Below, in pieces: positions 1 to 5,750 of a stretch of DNA of 6,678 nt. Source of the stretch: Betaproteobacteria bacterium (GTDB taxonomy: Bacteria > Desulfobacterota > Desulfovibrionia > Desulfovibrionales > Desulfovibrionaceae); assembly GCA_009778295.1 (NCBI GenBank), contig WRKB01000246.1, forward strand, positions 1-6,678. The letters are read 5' to 3'. How positions within the stretch are numbered: position 1 is the first letter of the stretch; each line of letters starts with the position of its first letter. Under the pieces are notes generated by a model, which saw only the letters and a program-made list of their open reading frames with translations, was not told the DNA's origin and did no database searches. Made by a program: the position numbers and the translations under genes.

Positions 1-102
1 CCCCAAAGCCTGATCCTCGATCAGGTGGCTTCGGGCGTCTCCATGCGTATGGCCATTCTTTTTCTCATGGCAACCAGGAATGACGGAGGCGCCGATTTAT
101 GA
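1..102 (+). CDS. pyrB: Aspartate carbamoyltransferase catalytic subunit, C-terminal end (partial)
   Basis: Frame 1 is open from the window edge and ends at TGA 100-102. It encodes about 33 residues, including [20 protein letters not shown], followed by a short polar tail. This pattern (DQV-x-x-GV-x-x-RMA-x-L) is the closing helix of bacterial aspartate carbamoyltransferases. The enzyme joins carbamoyl phosphate and aspartate to give N-carbamoyl-aspartate, the second step of de novo pyrimidine synthesis, in the cytoplasm. The next gene, pyrC, starts inside its stop codon (ATGA), so the two are translationally coupled and take successive steps of the pathway. Only the C-terminus is visible, so the active site cannot be inspected. 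The identification rests on this short segment plus the pyrC neighbour. Confidence 0.85.
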   Translation, partial: PQSLILDQVASGVSMRMAILFLMATRNDGGADL

Positions 103-1361
103 ATCTTTTTCTCCATAACGCCCTCTATGACGGCAAAGCTGTCGATCTGTCGATACGGGACGGACGGATAGCCTGTTTTGGCCCCAGCGGCAGCGTGCAA
201 ATACCGGAGGAAACCGAGAGCGTTGACGCAAAAAAGCGTCTGCTCTTTCCCAGTTTTATCGACGCCCATGTGCACCTGCGTGAACCAGGTTTTGAATACA
301 AGGAAGACATTGCCTCCGGCCTGAAGGCCGCGGCGCACGGCGGCTTCGGAGCCGTGATGTGCATGGCCAACACGCGTCCGGTGAACGATAACGCCGGCAT
401 TACAAAATCTATGACGGCAAAAGCGGCGCTCCTCTTCCCCCATGGTCCCAGGCTCCATCCGGTGGGCGCTGCCAGCATCGGCCTGGAAGGCAAAGAAATG
501 GCTCCGCTGGGCGAACTGGCCGACGCGGGCTGCGTGGCCTTCTCAAATGACGGGCACTCCGTGGAAAGTGCCGACTTTATGCGCAGGATCATGGAATATG
601 CGGCGGATTTCGGCAGGATCATCATCGACCACTGCGAAGACGCGAGCATGGCCAAAGGCGCACACATGAACGAAGGCGTCACCAGCGCGCGCATCGGCGT
701 CAAAGGGCAACCCGACGTGGGTGAGTCCATACAGGTGGCGCGCGACATTCTGCTTGCCCAATATCTGGATCTGCCCGTGCATATCGCCCATGTTTCCTGC
801 CGCCGCGCGGCGGATCTCATAGCCTGGGGCAAAGCGCAGGGCGTCCGGGTCACGGCGGAAACCTGCCCGCACTATCTGCTACTCGACGACAGCGAACTGG
901 CGGATTTCAATTCCAACGCAAAAACCAACCCACCGCTCCGCACGCCTGAGGATCGTGAAGCCTTGCGTCTTGCGGTGAAAAGCGGCGTGATCGACATCAT
1001 GGTTACGGATCATGCCCCACACGCACCGCACGAAAAGGAATGCCCGCTGGATGAAGCTCCGAACGGACTTACGGGCCTTGATCTTGCCGTCAGCCTCAGC
1101 TATGAGCTGGTCAGAAAAAATATCCTGGAAGAAAAGGACCTGATCCGGCTCTGGAGCGCCGAACCGGCCCGTATATTCAAACTGTCCGTCAATCGCTTCC
1201 AGCCCGGCGATCCTGCGGACTTCTTCCTCTTTGATCCCGATGTGAGCTGGAAAGTCACGCCGGAAACCCTATATTCCAAAAGCTGCAACACTCCCTGGCT
1301 CGGCAGGGAGCTCAAGGGCAAAGTATGCGCCCACTGGATGGGCGGAGTAAAGATTGCATAA
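99..1361 (+). CDS. pyrC: Dihydroorotase, class I (420 aa)
   Basis: This cytoplasmic zinc amidohydrolase interconverts N-carbamoyl-aspartate and dihydroorotate, the third step of pyrimidine synthesis. All metal and catalytic positions known in the Bacillus/Aquifex type are visible: H57-V-H59 in [11 protein letters not shown]151 in SNDGH, H178 in DHCED, H231 in HIAHVS and D304 in VTDHAPH. The substrate-binding NTRP (91-94) and the NPPLR stretch (277-281) are also present. The length of 420 aa fits active class I enzymes (about 420-430) and is longer than the E. coli class II form. The start is supported by GGAGG at 85-89, nine bases before the ATG. The ATG overlaps the pyrB stop, indicating an operon. 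The protein looks intact and active rather than like the catalytically dead PyrC-like subunits found with some ATCases. Confidence 0.96.
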   Translation: MNLFLHNALYDGKAVDLSIRDGRIACFGPSGSVQIPEETESVDAKKRLLFPSFIDAHVHLREPGFEYKEDIASGLKAAAHGGFGAVMCMANTRPVNDNAGITKSMTAKAALLFPHGPRLHPVGAASIGLEGKEMAPLGELADAGCVAFSNDGHSVESADFMRRIMEYAADFGRIIIDHCEDASMAKGAHMNEGVTSARIGVKGQPDVGESIQVARDILLAQYLDLPVHIAHVSCRRAADLIAWGKAQGVRVTAETCPHYLLLDDSELADFNSNAKTNPPLRTPEDREALRLAVKSGVIDIMVTDHAPHAPHEKECPLDEAPNGLTGLDLAVSLSYELVRKNILEEKDLIRLWSAEPARIFKLSVNRFQPGDPADFFLFDPDVSWKVTPETLYSKSCNTPWLGRELKGKVCAHWMGGVKIA

Positions 1362-1393
1362 CAGGGAATACTGCCTCAATTTGGGCAATGCAT

Positions 1394-1399
1394 AGGGAG
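1394..1399 (+). promoter_or_regulatory. Ribosome binding site that fixes the MEMO gene start
   Basis: AGGGAG lies six bases before the ATG at 1406. An earlier in-frame ATG at 1325 lies inside pyrC, and another at 1388 has no comparable purine-rich site. The protein begun at 1406 opens with MPDRHPAVAGRFY, the usual N-terminus of the family, so 1406 is preferred. Confidence 0.7.
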
Positions 1400-1405
1400 T
1401 TCAAT

Positions 1406-2221
1406 ATGCCTGATCGCCATCCGGCGGTTGCCGGACGTTTTTATACAGACAACCCTGCACATCTGCGCGGGGAAGTCGAAAAACATCTTGGTTCCACACG
1501 GAAAGAAATTACACCGCTTATGATCATGCTTCCTCATGCGGGTTATATATTTTGCGGTTCCGTCGTCGGCAAGACCTTGAGCAACGTGCGCCTGCCGCAA
1601 AGTGTTTTTCTGCTCGGCCCCAACCACAGCGGCAGGGGCAGGCCGCTTTCGGTCTGGCCTGACGGCAAGTGGTTCACCCCGCTTGGCGCGGTGGAGGTGG
1701 ACGCCAAACTGGCGGCGCGCTGCCTGAACGCAGCGGCAGGCTTTGAAGCCAATCTGGACGCGCATACCATGGAACATTCCCTGGAGGTTCTGGTGCCGTT
1801 TCTGCAATGCCATACGCCCGGCATACGCGTGGTGCCGGTGATCGTATCCCTGAACACCCTGGAAGAGTTACGCGCGGCCGGGGAAGCGATCGCGCACTGC
1901 ATCCGCGAAGAAAACGAGGCAGGCCGCCATGTAGCCCTGGTGGTGAGTTCCGACATGAACCACTTTGACAATCAGGAACTTACGATGCAAAAAGACCGCA
2001 AGGCGCTTGCTCCCCTGCTGGAACTTTCACCTGAGGAACTGTTTAAAACGGTACGCACGGAGCGCATCAGCATGTGCGGCGTCTGCCCGGCTACACTGGC
2101 GCTTTTCGCCGCCAAGGAACTGGGCGCGCACGAAGCGAAGCTGGCGGCCTACGGCACATCCGCCGCCGCATCAGGTAATCCCGGACGGGTGGTAGGATAC
2201 GCCGGCGTGTATATTTGTTAA
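1406..2221 (+). CDS. MEMO family protein (AmmeMemoRadiSam system protein B), 271 aa
   Basis: This is a MEMO-type protein related to human MEMO1 and to extradiol dioxygenase LigB folds. Its biochemical role in bacteria is not settled. The family signatures appear in order: AVAGRFY (7-13), PHAGY with H44, GPNH with H74, EHSLEV with H124, SSDMNHF with D183, and ISMCGVCPA with C224. H44, H74 and C224 correspond by motif to the metal-site residues H49, H81 and C244 of human MEMO1, so a metal site is probably intact. There is no signal peptide or membrane segment, so the protein is cytoplasmic. It starts 44 nt after pyrC on the same strand and is probably read from the pyr transcript. The AMMECR1 and radical SAM partners that give the family its name are not in this window. 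The length matches the family norm of 260-300 aa. Confidence 0.9.
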   Translation: MPDRHPAVAGRFYTDNPAHLRGEVEKHLGSTRKEITPLMIMLPHAGYIFCGSVVGKTLSNVRLPQSVFLLGPNHSGRGRPLSVWPDGKWFTPLGAVEVDAKLAARCLNAAAGFEANLDAHTMEHSLEVLVPFLQCHTPGIRVVPVIVSLNTLEELRAAGEAIAHCIREENEAGRHVALVVSSDMNHFDNQELTMQKDRKALAPLLELSPEELFKTVRTERISMCGVCPATLALFAAKELGAHEAKLAAYGTSAAASGNPGRVVGYAGVYIC

Positions 2222-2238
2222 GTCGTTAAGGATGTTAT

Positions 2239-2670
2239 TCACTCGTTGGAAATTTTTTGCTCCAGCATTCCCCCGGCCACAACAATGCCCTGCCTGCCCG
2301 CTTCGCCAACGAGATCGGCAAGCTCCTTCAGCGGCAGCGTACGCGCGCCAAAAGCCTTAATGACCATAGGCAGATTCACGCCGGTGACAACTTCCACCTC
2401 ATGACTGTTCAGCAGGGCCAAGCTCAAATTGGTGGGAGTTCCGCCGAACATGTCGGTAAGAATGAGCACCCCCGCCCCCTTGTCCAGGCGTTGCGCCGCA
2501 TCGTTAAGTCGCTGCACGGTTTCCGAAACATCGAAAGACACATCGACGCTGATCGAAGTGCAATCTCCCAGCGGGCCGAGGATAAATTCCGCAGTGCGCA
2601 ACAGGGCGGAAGCATAATCCGTGTGCGCCACTACGATAATGCCGACAGCGGGCTTGAGGGTTCTCTCCAT
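2239..2670 (-). CDS. PTS system mannose-family EIIA component (143 aa)
   Basis: This is a soluble phosphocarrier of the EIIA-Man fold. It takes phosphate from HPr on a histidine near the N-terminus. H16, in GIIVVAH, matches His10 of E. coli ManX. The second family motif is TDMFGGTPTN (residues 72-81), which carries the active-site Asp (D73), and VVTGVNLPM (95-103) also fits. The single-domain length of about 140 aa is normal, and no IIB domain is fused. The ATG at 2670 is chosen because GGGG at 2679-2682 is well spaced. An in-frame GTG at 2676, sharing a base with the rapZ stop (TAGTG), would add two residues but has no room for a ribosome site. It is the last gene of the rpoN-hpf-rapZ run and no IIB, IIC or IID gene follows, so a regulatory rather than transport role is plausible (inference). 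Confidence 0.9.
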   Translation of the reverse strand: MERTLKPAVGIIVVAHTDYASALLRTAEFILGPLGDCTSISVDVSFDVSETVQRLNDAAQRLDKGAGVLILTDMFGGTPTNLSLALLNSHEVEVVTGVNLPMVIKAFGARTLPLKELADLVGEAGRQGIVVAGGMLEQKISNE

Positions 2671-2675
2671 TGTCA

Positions 2676-3593
2676 CTACCCCAGTTCAAGGTGCCTGTGT
2701 TCCAGACTGATGCTGTAGTCCGAGTGTTGCAGCAGCCTATACAATTCTTCGGCCACGGACACGGAACGATGCCGGCCGCCGGTACATCCTACGGCGATGG
2801 AGAGACGGTAGCGACCATCCGCATCGCACAGCGGCAGCAAAGACTGAATAAACGAGAAAAGACCCGTGCGGAATTCCTGCGCCCATGGCTGGGAAAATAC
2901 ATACTCCCGCACTGCGGCGTCCCTGCCGGAAAGCGGACGGAGGACCTCCACAAAATAGGGATTGGGCAGAAAACGCAGATCAAAAACAAAGTCAGCCTCT
3001 TTCGGCACCCCGTACTTGAAACCGAACGATATCAGGTTGACCTTAAGCCTATGGCGCAGTCCCTGCGTCTCTCCCCAGTGCTGTTGCACAGCGCGGCGGA
3101 GATCGTGGATGGAGAAGCTGGCGGTATCCAAAATAATATCCGCCATATTCAACAAAGGACTTAAACGCTGCCGTTCGGTCTCCAGGGCGGCCTCAAGCCC
3201 CATGCCCTCACGTTCGAGCGGATGCGGACGACGCGTGGCTGCATAGCGGCGCATGAGCACCGCCGCATCAGCGGTCACAAACAACAGCCGGGGGTGTATG
3301 CCGTACGAAGACAGACGCACGAGCGTCTGTTCAATGTCCAACAAATCGCCCTGGCGCACATCCATGCCCAGAGCGATCCCCGCGAAGGCCACAGCCCCCC
3401 CCCGGCTCAACAGACGGATCATATCAGGAGCAAGGCTGGCGGGCAGGCCATCTACCGTAAAAAAACCCATGTCCTCAAAAACCCGAAGAACCGTACTTTT
3501 TCCGGCGCCGGAAAGACCGGTTACGATACACACAGGAATGCCGCCTCCGGCGGCAGGGGTGTTTTCCTTCCGATCCTCGCTCTGTCCTTCCAT
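2676..3593 (-). CDS. rapZ: RapZ family P-loop nucleotide-binding protein (305 aa)
   Basis: The family is RapZ/YvcJ. In E. coli RapZ binds the sRNAs GlmZ/GlmY and adjusts glucosamine-6-phosphate synthesis; in other phyla the role is less clear. Visible features are a Walker A motif GLSGAGKS (26-33), VDGLP (47-51), a Walker B-like GMDVR (76-80), the hallmark SFGFKYGVP (189-197) with DLRFLPNPY (205-213), and [10 protein letters not shown] (269-278), the phosphate-binding loop of the C-terminal domain. The length is slightly above the usual 285-290 because of a polar N-terminal extension of about 18 residues. A GAGGG site lies only three bases before the ATG, a short spacing, but there is no better methionine. 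The C-terminus ends HRHLELG and lacks the lysine/arginine-rich end known in E. coli RapZ. A run of nine G falls at codons 64-66 with the frame intact. The gene starts 13 nt after hpf. Confidence 0.95.
   Translation of the reverse strand: MEGQSEDRKENTPAAGGGIPVCIVTGLSGAGKSTVLRVFEDMGFFTVDGLPASLAPDMIRLLSRGGAVAFAGIALGMDVRQGDLLDIEQTLVRLSSYGIHPRLLFVTADAAVLMRRYAATRRPHPLEREGMGLEAALETERQRLSPLLNMADIILDTASFSIHDLRRAVQQHWGETQGLRHRLKVNLISFGFKYGVPKEADFVFDLRFLPNPYFVEVLRPLSGRDAAVREYVFSQPWAQEFRTGLFSFIQSLLPLCDADGRYRLSIAVGCTGGRHRSVSVAEELYRLLQHSDYSISLEHRHLELG
2679..2682 (-). promoter_or_regulatory. Ribosome binding site for EIIA, overlapping the end of rapZ
   Basis: The minus strand reads GGGG followed by AGTGACA-type sequence, ending eight bases before the ATG at 2670. 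It lies inside the last codons of rapZ, so EIIA is probably translationally coupled to rapZ. The site is weak (no full AGGAGG), which is why the GTG at 2676 cannot be excluded outright. Confidence 0.45.
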
Positions 3594-3606
3594 ATGCCCT
3601 CGCGCG

Positions 3607-4143
3607 TTACACTATGGGGTCAATAAGCCCGTATCCTCCGTTGCGACGGCGGTAAATGACATTGATGCGTTCCGATTCGGCATTGAGAAAGACAAGGAAT
3701 TCATTCCCGGAAGCATCAAGCTGCATGACGGCCTCATCCACATGCATGGGCTTGGGTTCGAATTTCGAGGTGCCGGTGATGATGCGTTCGCCATCTTCCT
3801 CCTGCAAGCGGGAAGTAAAAACGTCAATGACAGTATTTCTGCTCTGGCGGCGCTGTTCCTTGACTCTGGAGACATGCTTCTTGATTTGCGCCTCAAGTTT
3901 GTCCAGTACGAAGTCGATGGAGGCGTACATATCTTCCGTTTGTTCCGCAGCACTCAGTTGCAGACCTTCCCCGCCGACCTGCACGTCACATTTATGGCGA
4001 AACTTGTCGACGCTCAAACTTACCTGTACGTCCAACCCGGAAGCTTTCCCGAAAAAACGGCCCAGTTTTTCAAAACGCCGGCGGGCATATTTCTTCAAAT
4101 GTTCCGAAGGATCAAAGTTCTTGAAAGTAAAGGCAATGTGCAT
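3607..4143 (-). CDS. hpf: Ribosome hibernation-promoting factor, long form (178 aa)
   Basis: The N-terminal part (about 1-100) is the S30AE/YfiA domain that binds the 30S decoding region and blocks tRNA and mRNA. It has the family pattern of [19 protein letters not shown], a [13 protein letters not shown] strand and a basic helix (KLEAQIKKH). A linker of about 20 residues is followed by the C-terminal dimerisation domain (about 127-176): [13 protein letters not shown], then [10 protein letters not shown] and [16 protein letters not shown]. This tail defines the long form, which in other bacteria pairs two 70S ribosomes into 100S particles without a separate RMF. Enterobacteria have a short Hpf at this locus. 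AAAGGAG at 4154-4160 lies ten bases before the ATG. The gene is 54 nt after rpoN and 13 nt before rapZ, inside the run. Confidence 0.96.
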   Translation of the reverse strand: MHIAFTFKNFDPSEHLKKYARRRFEKLGRFFGKASGLDVQVSLSVDKFRHKCDVQVGGEGLQLSAAEQTEDMYASIDFVLDKLEAQIKKHVSRVKEQRRQSRNTVIDVFTSRLQEEDGERIITGTSKFEPKPMHVDEAVMQLDASGNEFLVFLNAESERINVIYRRRNGGYGLIDPIV

Positions 4144-4197
4144 GAAAAGCCAACTCCTTTATCCAAAAAGTGTGAAAAAAACAGAGAGGAAGGAATA

Positions 4198-5619
4198 CTA
4201 AAAATGCTCCTTCCGCCGCGAAGAAGAGGGGATATCCATCGCCGTGCGGTATTTTGCCACGGTACGGCGCGCAATATTCACTTTTAACTCTTCCTTCAAC
4301 ATTTCGCCTATGCGTTCATCGCTCAAAGGCTCCTTGGGATTCTCCTCGGCAATGAATTTCTTGAGCAGGGCTTTTACGCTTTCCGAGCCGACCTGGCTGC
4401 CGTCGTCGAGTCCAAGCGCGCTATTAAAGAAAAATTTCAATTCAAATACGCCATGGCGCGTCGCGACATATTTATTGGTGGTAATGCGGCTCACAGTAGA
4501 TTCGTGCATCTCGATATCTTCGGCAATATCCCTGAGAACAAGCGGCGCAAGGCGGCTGACGCCTTCCGCGAAAAAAGCCCGCTGATGCTTCACGATGCTT
4601 TCCATAACCTTATAGAGGGTACGCTGGCGCTGATGCAGGCTTTTAATGAGCCACGACGCAGAACGCATTTTTTCCGAACAGTATTCCTTTTCTTTGTCAG
4701 ACATTGAGGAAAGCCGCGTATCGTACAGAGGAGAAAGCTGCAGGTGGGGCAGACCATCGTCATTCAGGACGATGAGAAAATCATCGCCTTGCTGGTAGAC
4801 AAAGACATCCGGGCTGACATAGGCGGCTTCGCCCCCCCCGAAACTCGCCCCGGGCAGGGGATCAAGGCTCTGGATAATATCCATGTATTCCTTGAGTTCT
4901 TCCATGTTCAGCTTGAATTTCCGCAATAACAGCTTGTAACGGCGTTCCTCCAGGTCTTCCAGATGCTCGCACACTAGTTCCACCAGGATAGGGTCGCGAT
5001 CATAGCGCAACACCTTGAGCTGCACGAACAGGCATTCCTGCGGCGTACGCGCGGCCACTCCCACAGGATCGAACTGCTGCACCAGCTCCAGAACCTTCAG
5101 CACCTCCTCAGGGGATGTTTCGGCCATTGCGGCCATTTCTTCCAACGTAGCCTGCAAATACCCGGTTGACGAGAGATTGCCGATGATAATCTCCCCGATG
5201 TCCTTCTGTTCGTCCGTCAGGGAAGAAAGGCGCAACTGCCACAAGAGATGCCCGTCCAGCGAGGGTTTGCTGGAATAGCGCGATTCAAAGGGCGTGATGT
5301 CGTCAAAGGATTCGTGTTCCCGCAACTGAGACAGGCGCGGCGTACTGGCGAATTCGCCAAGGTAGTCTTCCCAGTCGGCGTTACGGGTGGCCTCCCGTTC
5401 GTATCCGGTATCGTCTTCGGCTTCCTGGCGCTTTTCGTCACCATCAGAAAGATGCTCTTCCTGCGCCTCCTCCAGAAAAGGATTTTCCAGAAGCTCACCC
5501 TGCACGGTTTCCAGGAGTTCAAGGCGGGAAAGCTGCAACAGCCTGATAGCCTGCTGCAGTTGAGGCGTCATGACCAGCTGGGTGGTCAATTTAAGTTGTT
5601 GCCGTAATTCTAATGCCAT
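4198..5619 (-). CDS. rpoN: RNA polymerase sigma-54 factor (473 aa)
   Basis: Sigma-54 directs RNA polymerase to -24/-12 promoters and needs AAA+ activators to open DNA. Region I (1-50) is Gln/Leu rich: LKLTTQLVMTPQLQQAIRLL, then ELLENPFLE. Region II (about 51-80) is the usual acidic linker. The core-binding domain spans about 115-305, with the signature DPVGVAARTPQECL (184-197) and LDPLPGASF (252-260). The DNA-binding helix-turn-helix is near 362-384 (LRDIAEDIEMHESTVSRIT), followed by VFELKFFFNSAL. The RpoN box is ARRTVAKYR (450-458), close to the consensus. The length is normal (about 470-490). A weak GAAG site lies nine bases before the ATG. It leads the hpf-rapZ-EIIA run. An eight-G tract codes for GGG at residues 261-263, in frame. 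Confidence 0.97.
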   Translation of the reverse strand: MALELRQQLKLTTQLVMTPQLQQAIRLLQLSRLELLETVQGELLENPFLEEAQEEHLSDGDEKRQEAEDDTGYEREATRNADWEDYLGEFASTPRLSQLREHESFDDITPFESRYSSKPSLDGHLLWQLRLSSLTDEQKDIGEIIIGNLSSTGYLQATLEEMAAMAETSPEEVLKVLELVQQFDPVGVAARTPQECLFVQLKVLRYDRDPILVELVCEHLEDLEERRYKLLLRKFKLNMEELKEYMDIIQSLDPLPGASFGGGEAAYVSPDVFVYQQGDDFLIVLNDDGLPHLQLSPLYDTRLSSMSDKEKEYCSEKMRSASWLIKSLHQRQRTLYKVMESIVKHQRAFFAEGVSRLAPLVLRDIAEDIEMHESTVSRITTNKYVATRHGVFELKFFFNSALGLDDGSQVGSESVKALLKKFIAEENPKEPLSDERIGEMLKEELKVNIARRTVAKYRTAMDIPSSSRRKEHF

Positions 5620-5682
5620 AAAAACGATCTTCAGTGTGTCTTTCGCAAAGCTCTACGCATATCCTCACATGTTCTTGCAAAC

Positions 5683-5711
5683 ATTGTGCCCTAGTAAGCG
5701 CCAGGATGCAA
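5683..5711 (-). promoter_or_regulatory. Possible sigma-70 type promoter for rpoN
   Basis: On the minus strand TTGCAT (5706-5711) and CACAAT (5683-5688) are separated by 17 bases, about 63 nt before the rpoN start. The hexamers match the consensus at three and four of six positions. It lies in the only sizeable gap of the block (5620-5750), which fits a separate promoter after tilS. The match is modest and could be chance. Confidence 0.3.
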
Positions 5712-5750
5712 GCGATGGATGCGGACGCCCGACATGGAATCCGCCGAAAA

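Noticed and set aside
125..853. Minus-strand open frame of 242 codons opposite pyrC
   Set aside because: It lies wholly inside pyrC, which has all its catalytic motifs, and the translation is compositionally biased (Ser/Ala/Arg/Pro) as expected of a shadow frame.
1362..1405. Short inverted repeat (TGCC/GGCA) between pyrC and the MEMO gene, considered as a terminator or attenuator
   Set aside because: The stem is four to five bases with no T-run, and nothing resembles a PyrR or anti-terminator structure.
2199..2208. Perfect palindrome ACGCCGGCGT near the end of the MEMO gene
   Set aside because: It lies in coding sequence, makes only a short stem with a tiny loop and one wobble pair, and the following AT-rich bases are not a U-run. 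Not enough for a terminator or operator.
2217..2230. Direct repeat GTTAAG-TC-GTTAAG at the end of the MEMO gene
   Set aside because: Two six-base copies overlapping a stop codon are expected by chance, with no further copies making an array.
4144..4197. Pyrimidine-rich gap with a T7 run between rpoN and hpf, considered as a terminator or hpf promoter
   Set aside because: There is no stem before the T-run and no -35 or -24/-12 element at suitable spacing. It most likely just carries the hpf ribosome site within one transcript.
3253..4287. Long plus-strand open frame of 344 codons opposite rapZ and hpf
   Set aside because: It runs antisense across three strongly identified genes, its translation resembles no family I know and is low in protein-like pattern, and it has no convincing ribosome site. 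It is a shadow of GC-rich codon use.
5631..5684. Minus-strand 17-codon open frame (ATG at 5684 to TGA at 5631) just before rpoN, a possible leader peptide
   Set aside because: Its start overlaps the candidate -10 box, it has no ribosome site, and no run of regulatory codons or alternative hairpins is evident.
5721..5750. Weak GCGGA/TCCGC stem after the tilS stop, considered as a terminator
   Set aside because: The stem is five pairs with a 14-base loop and is not followed by T residues.
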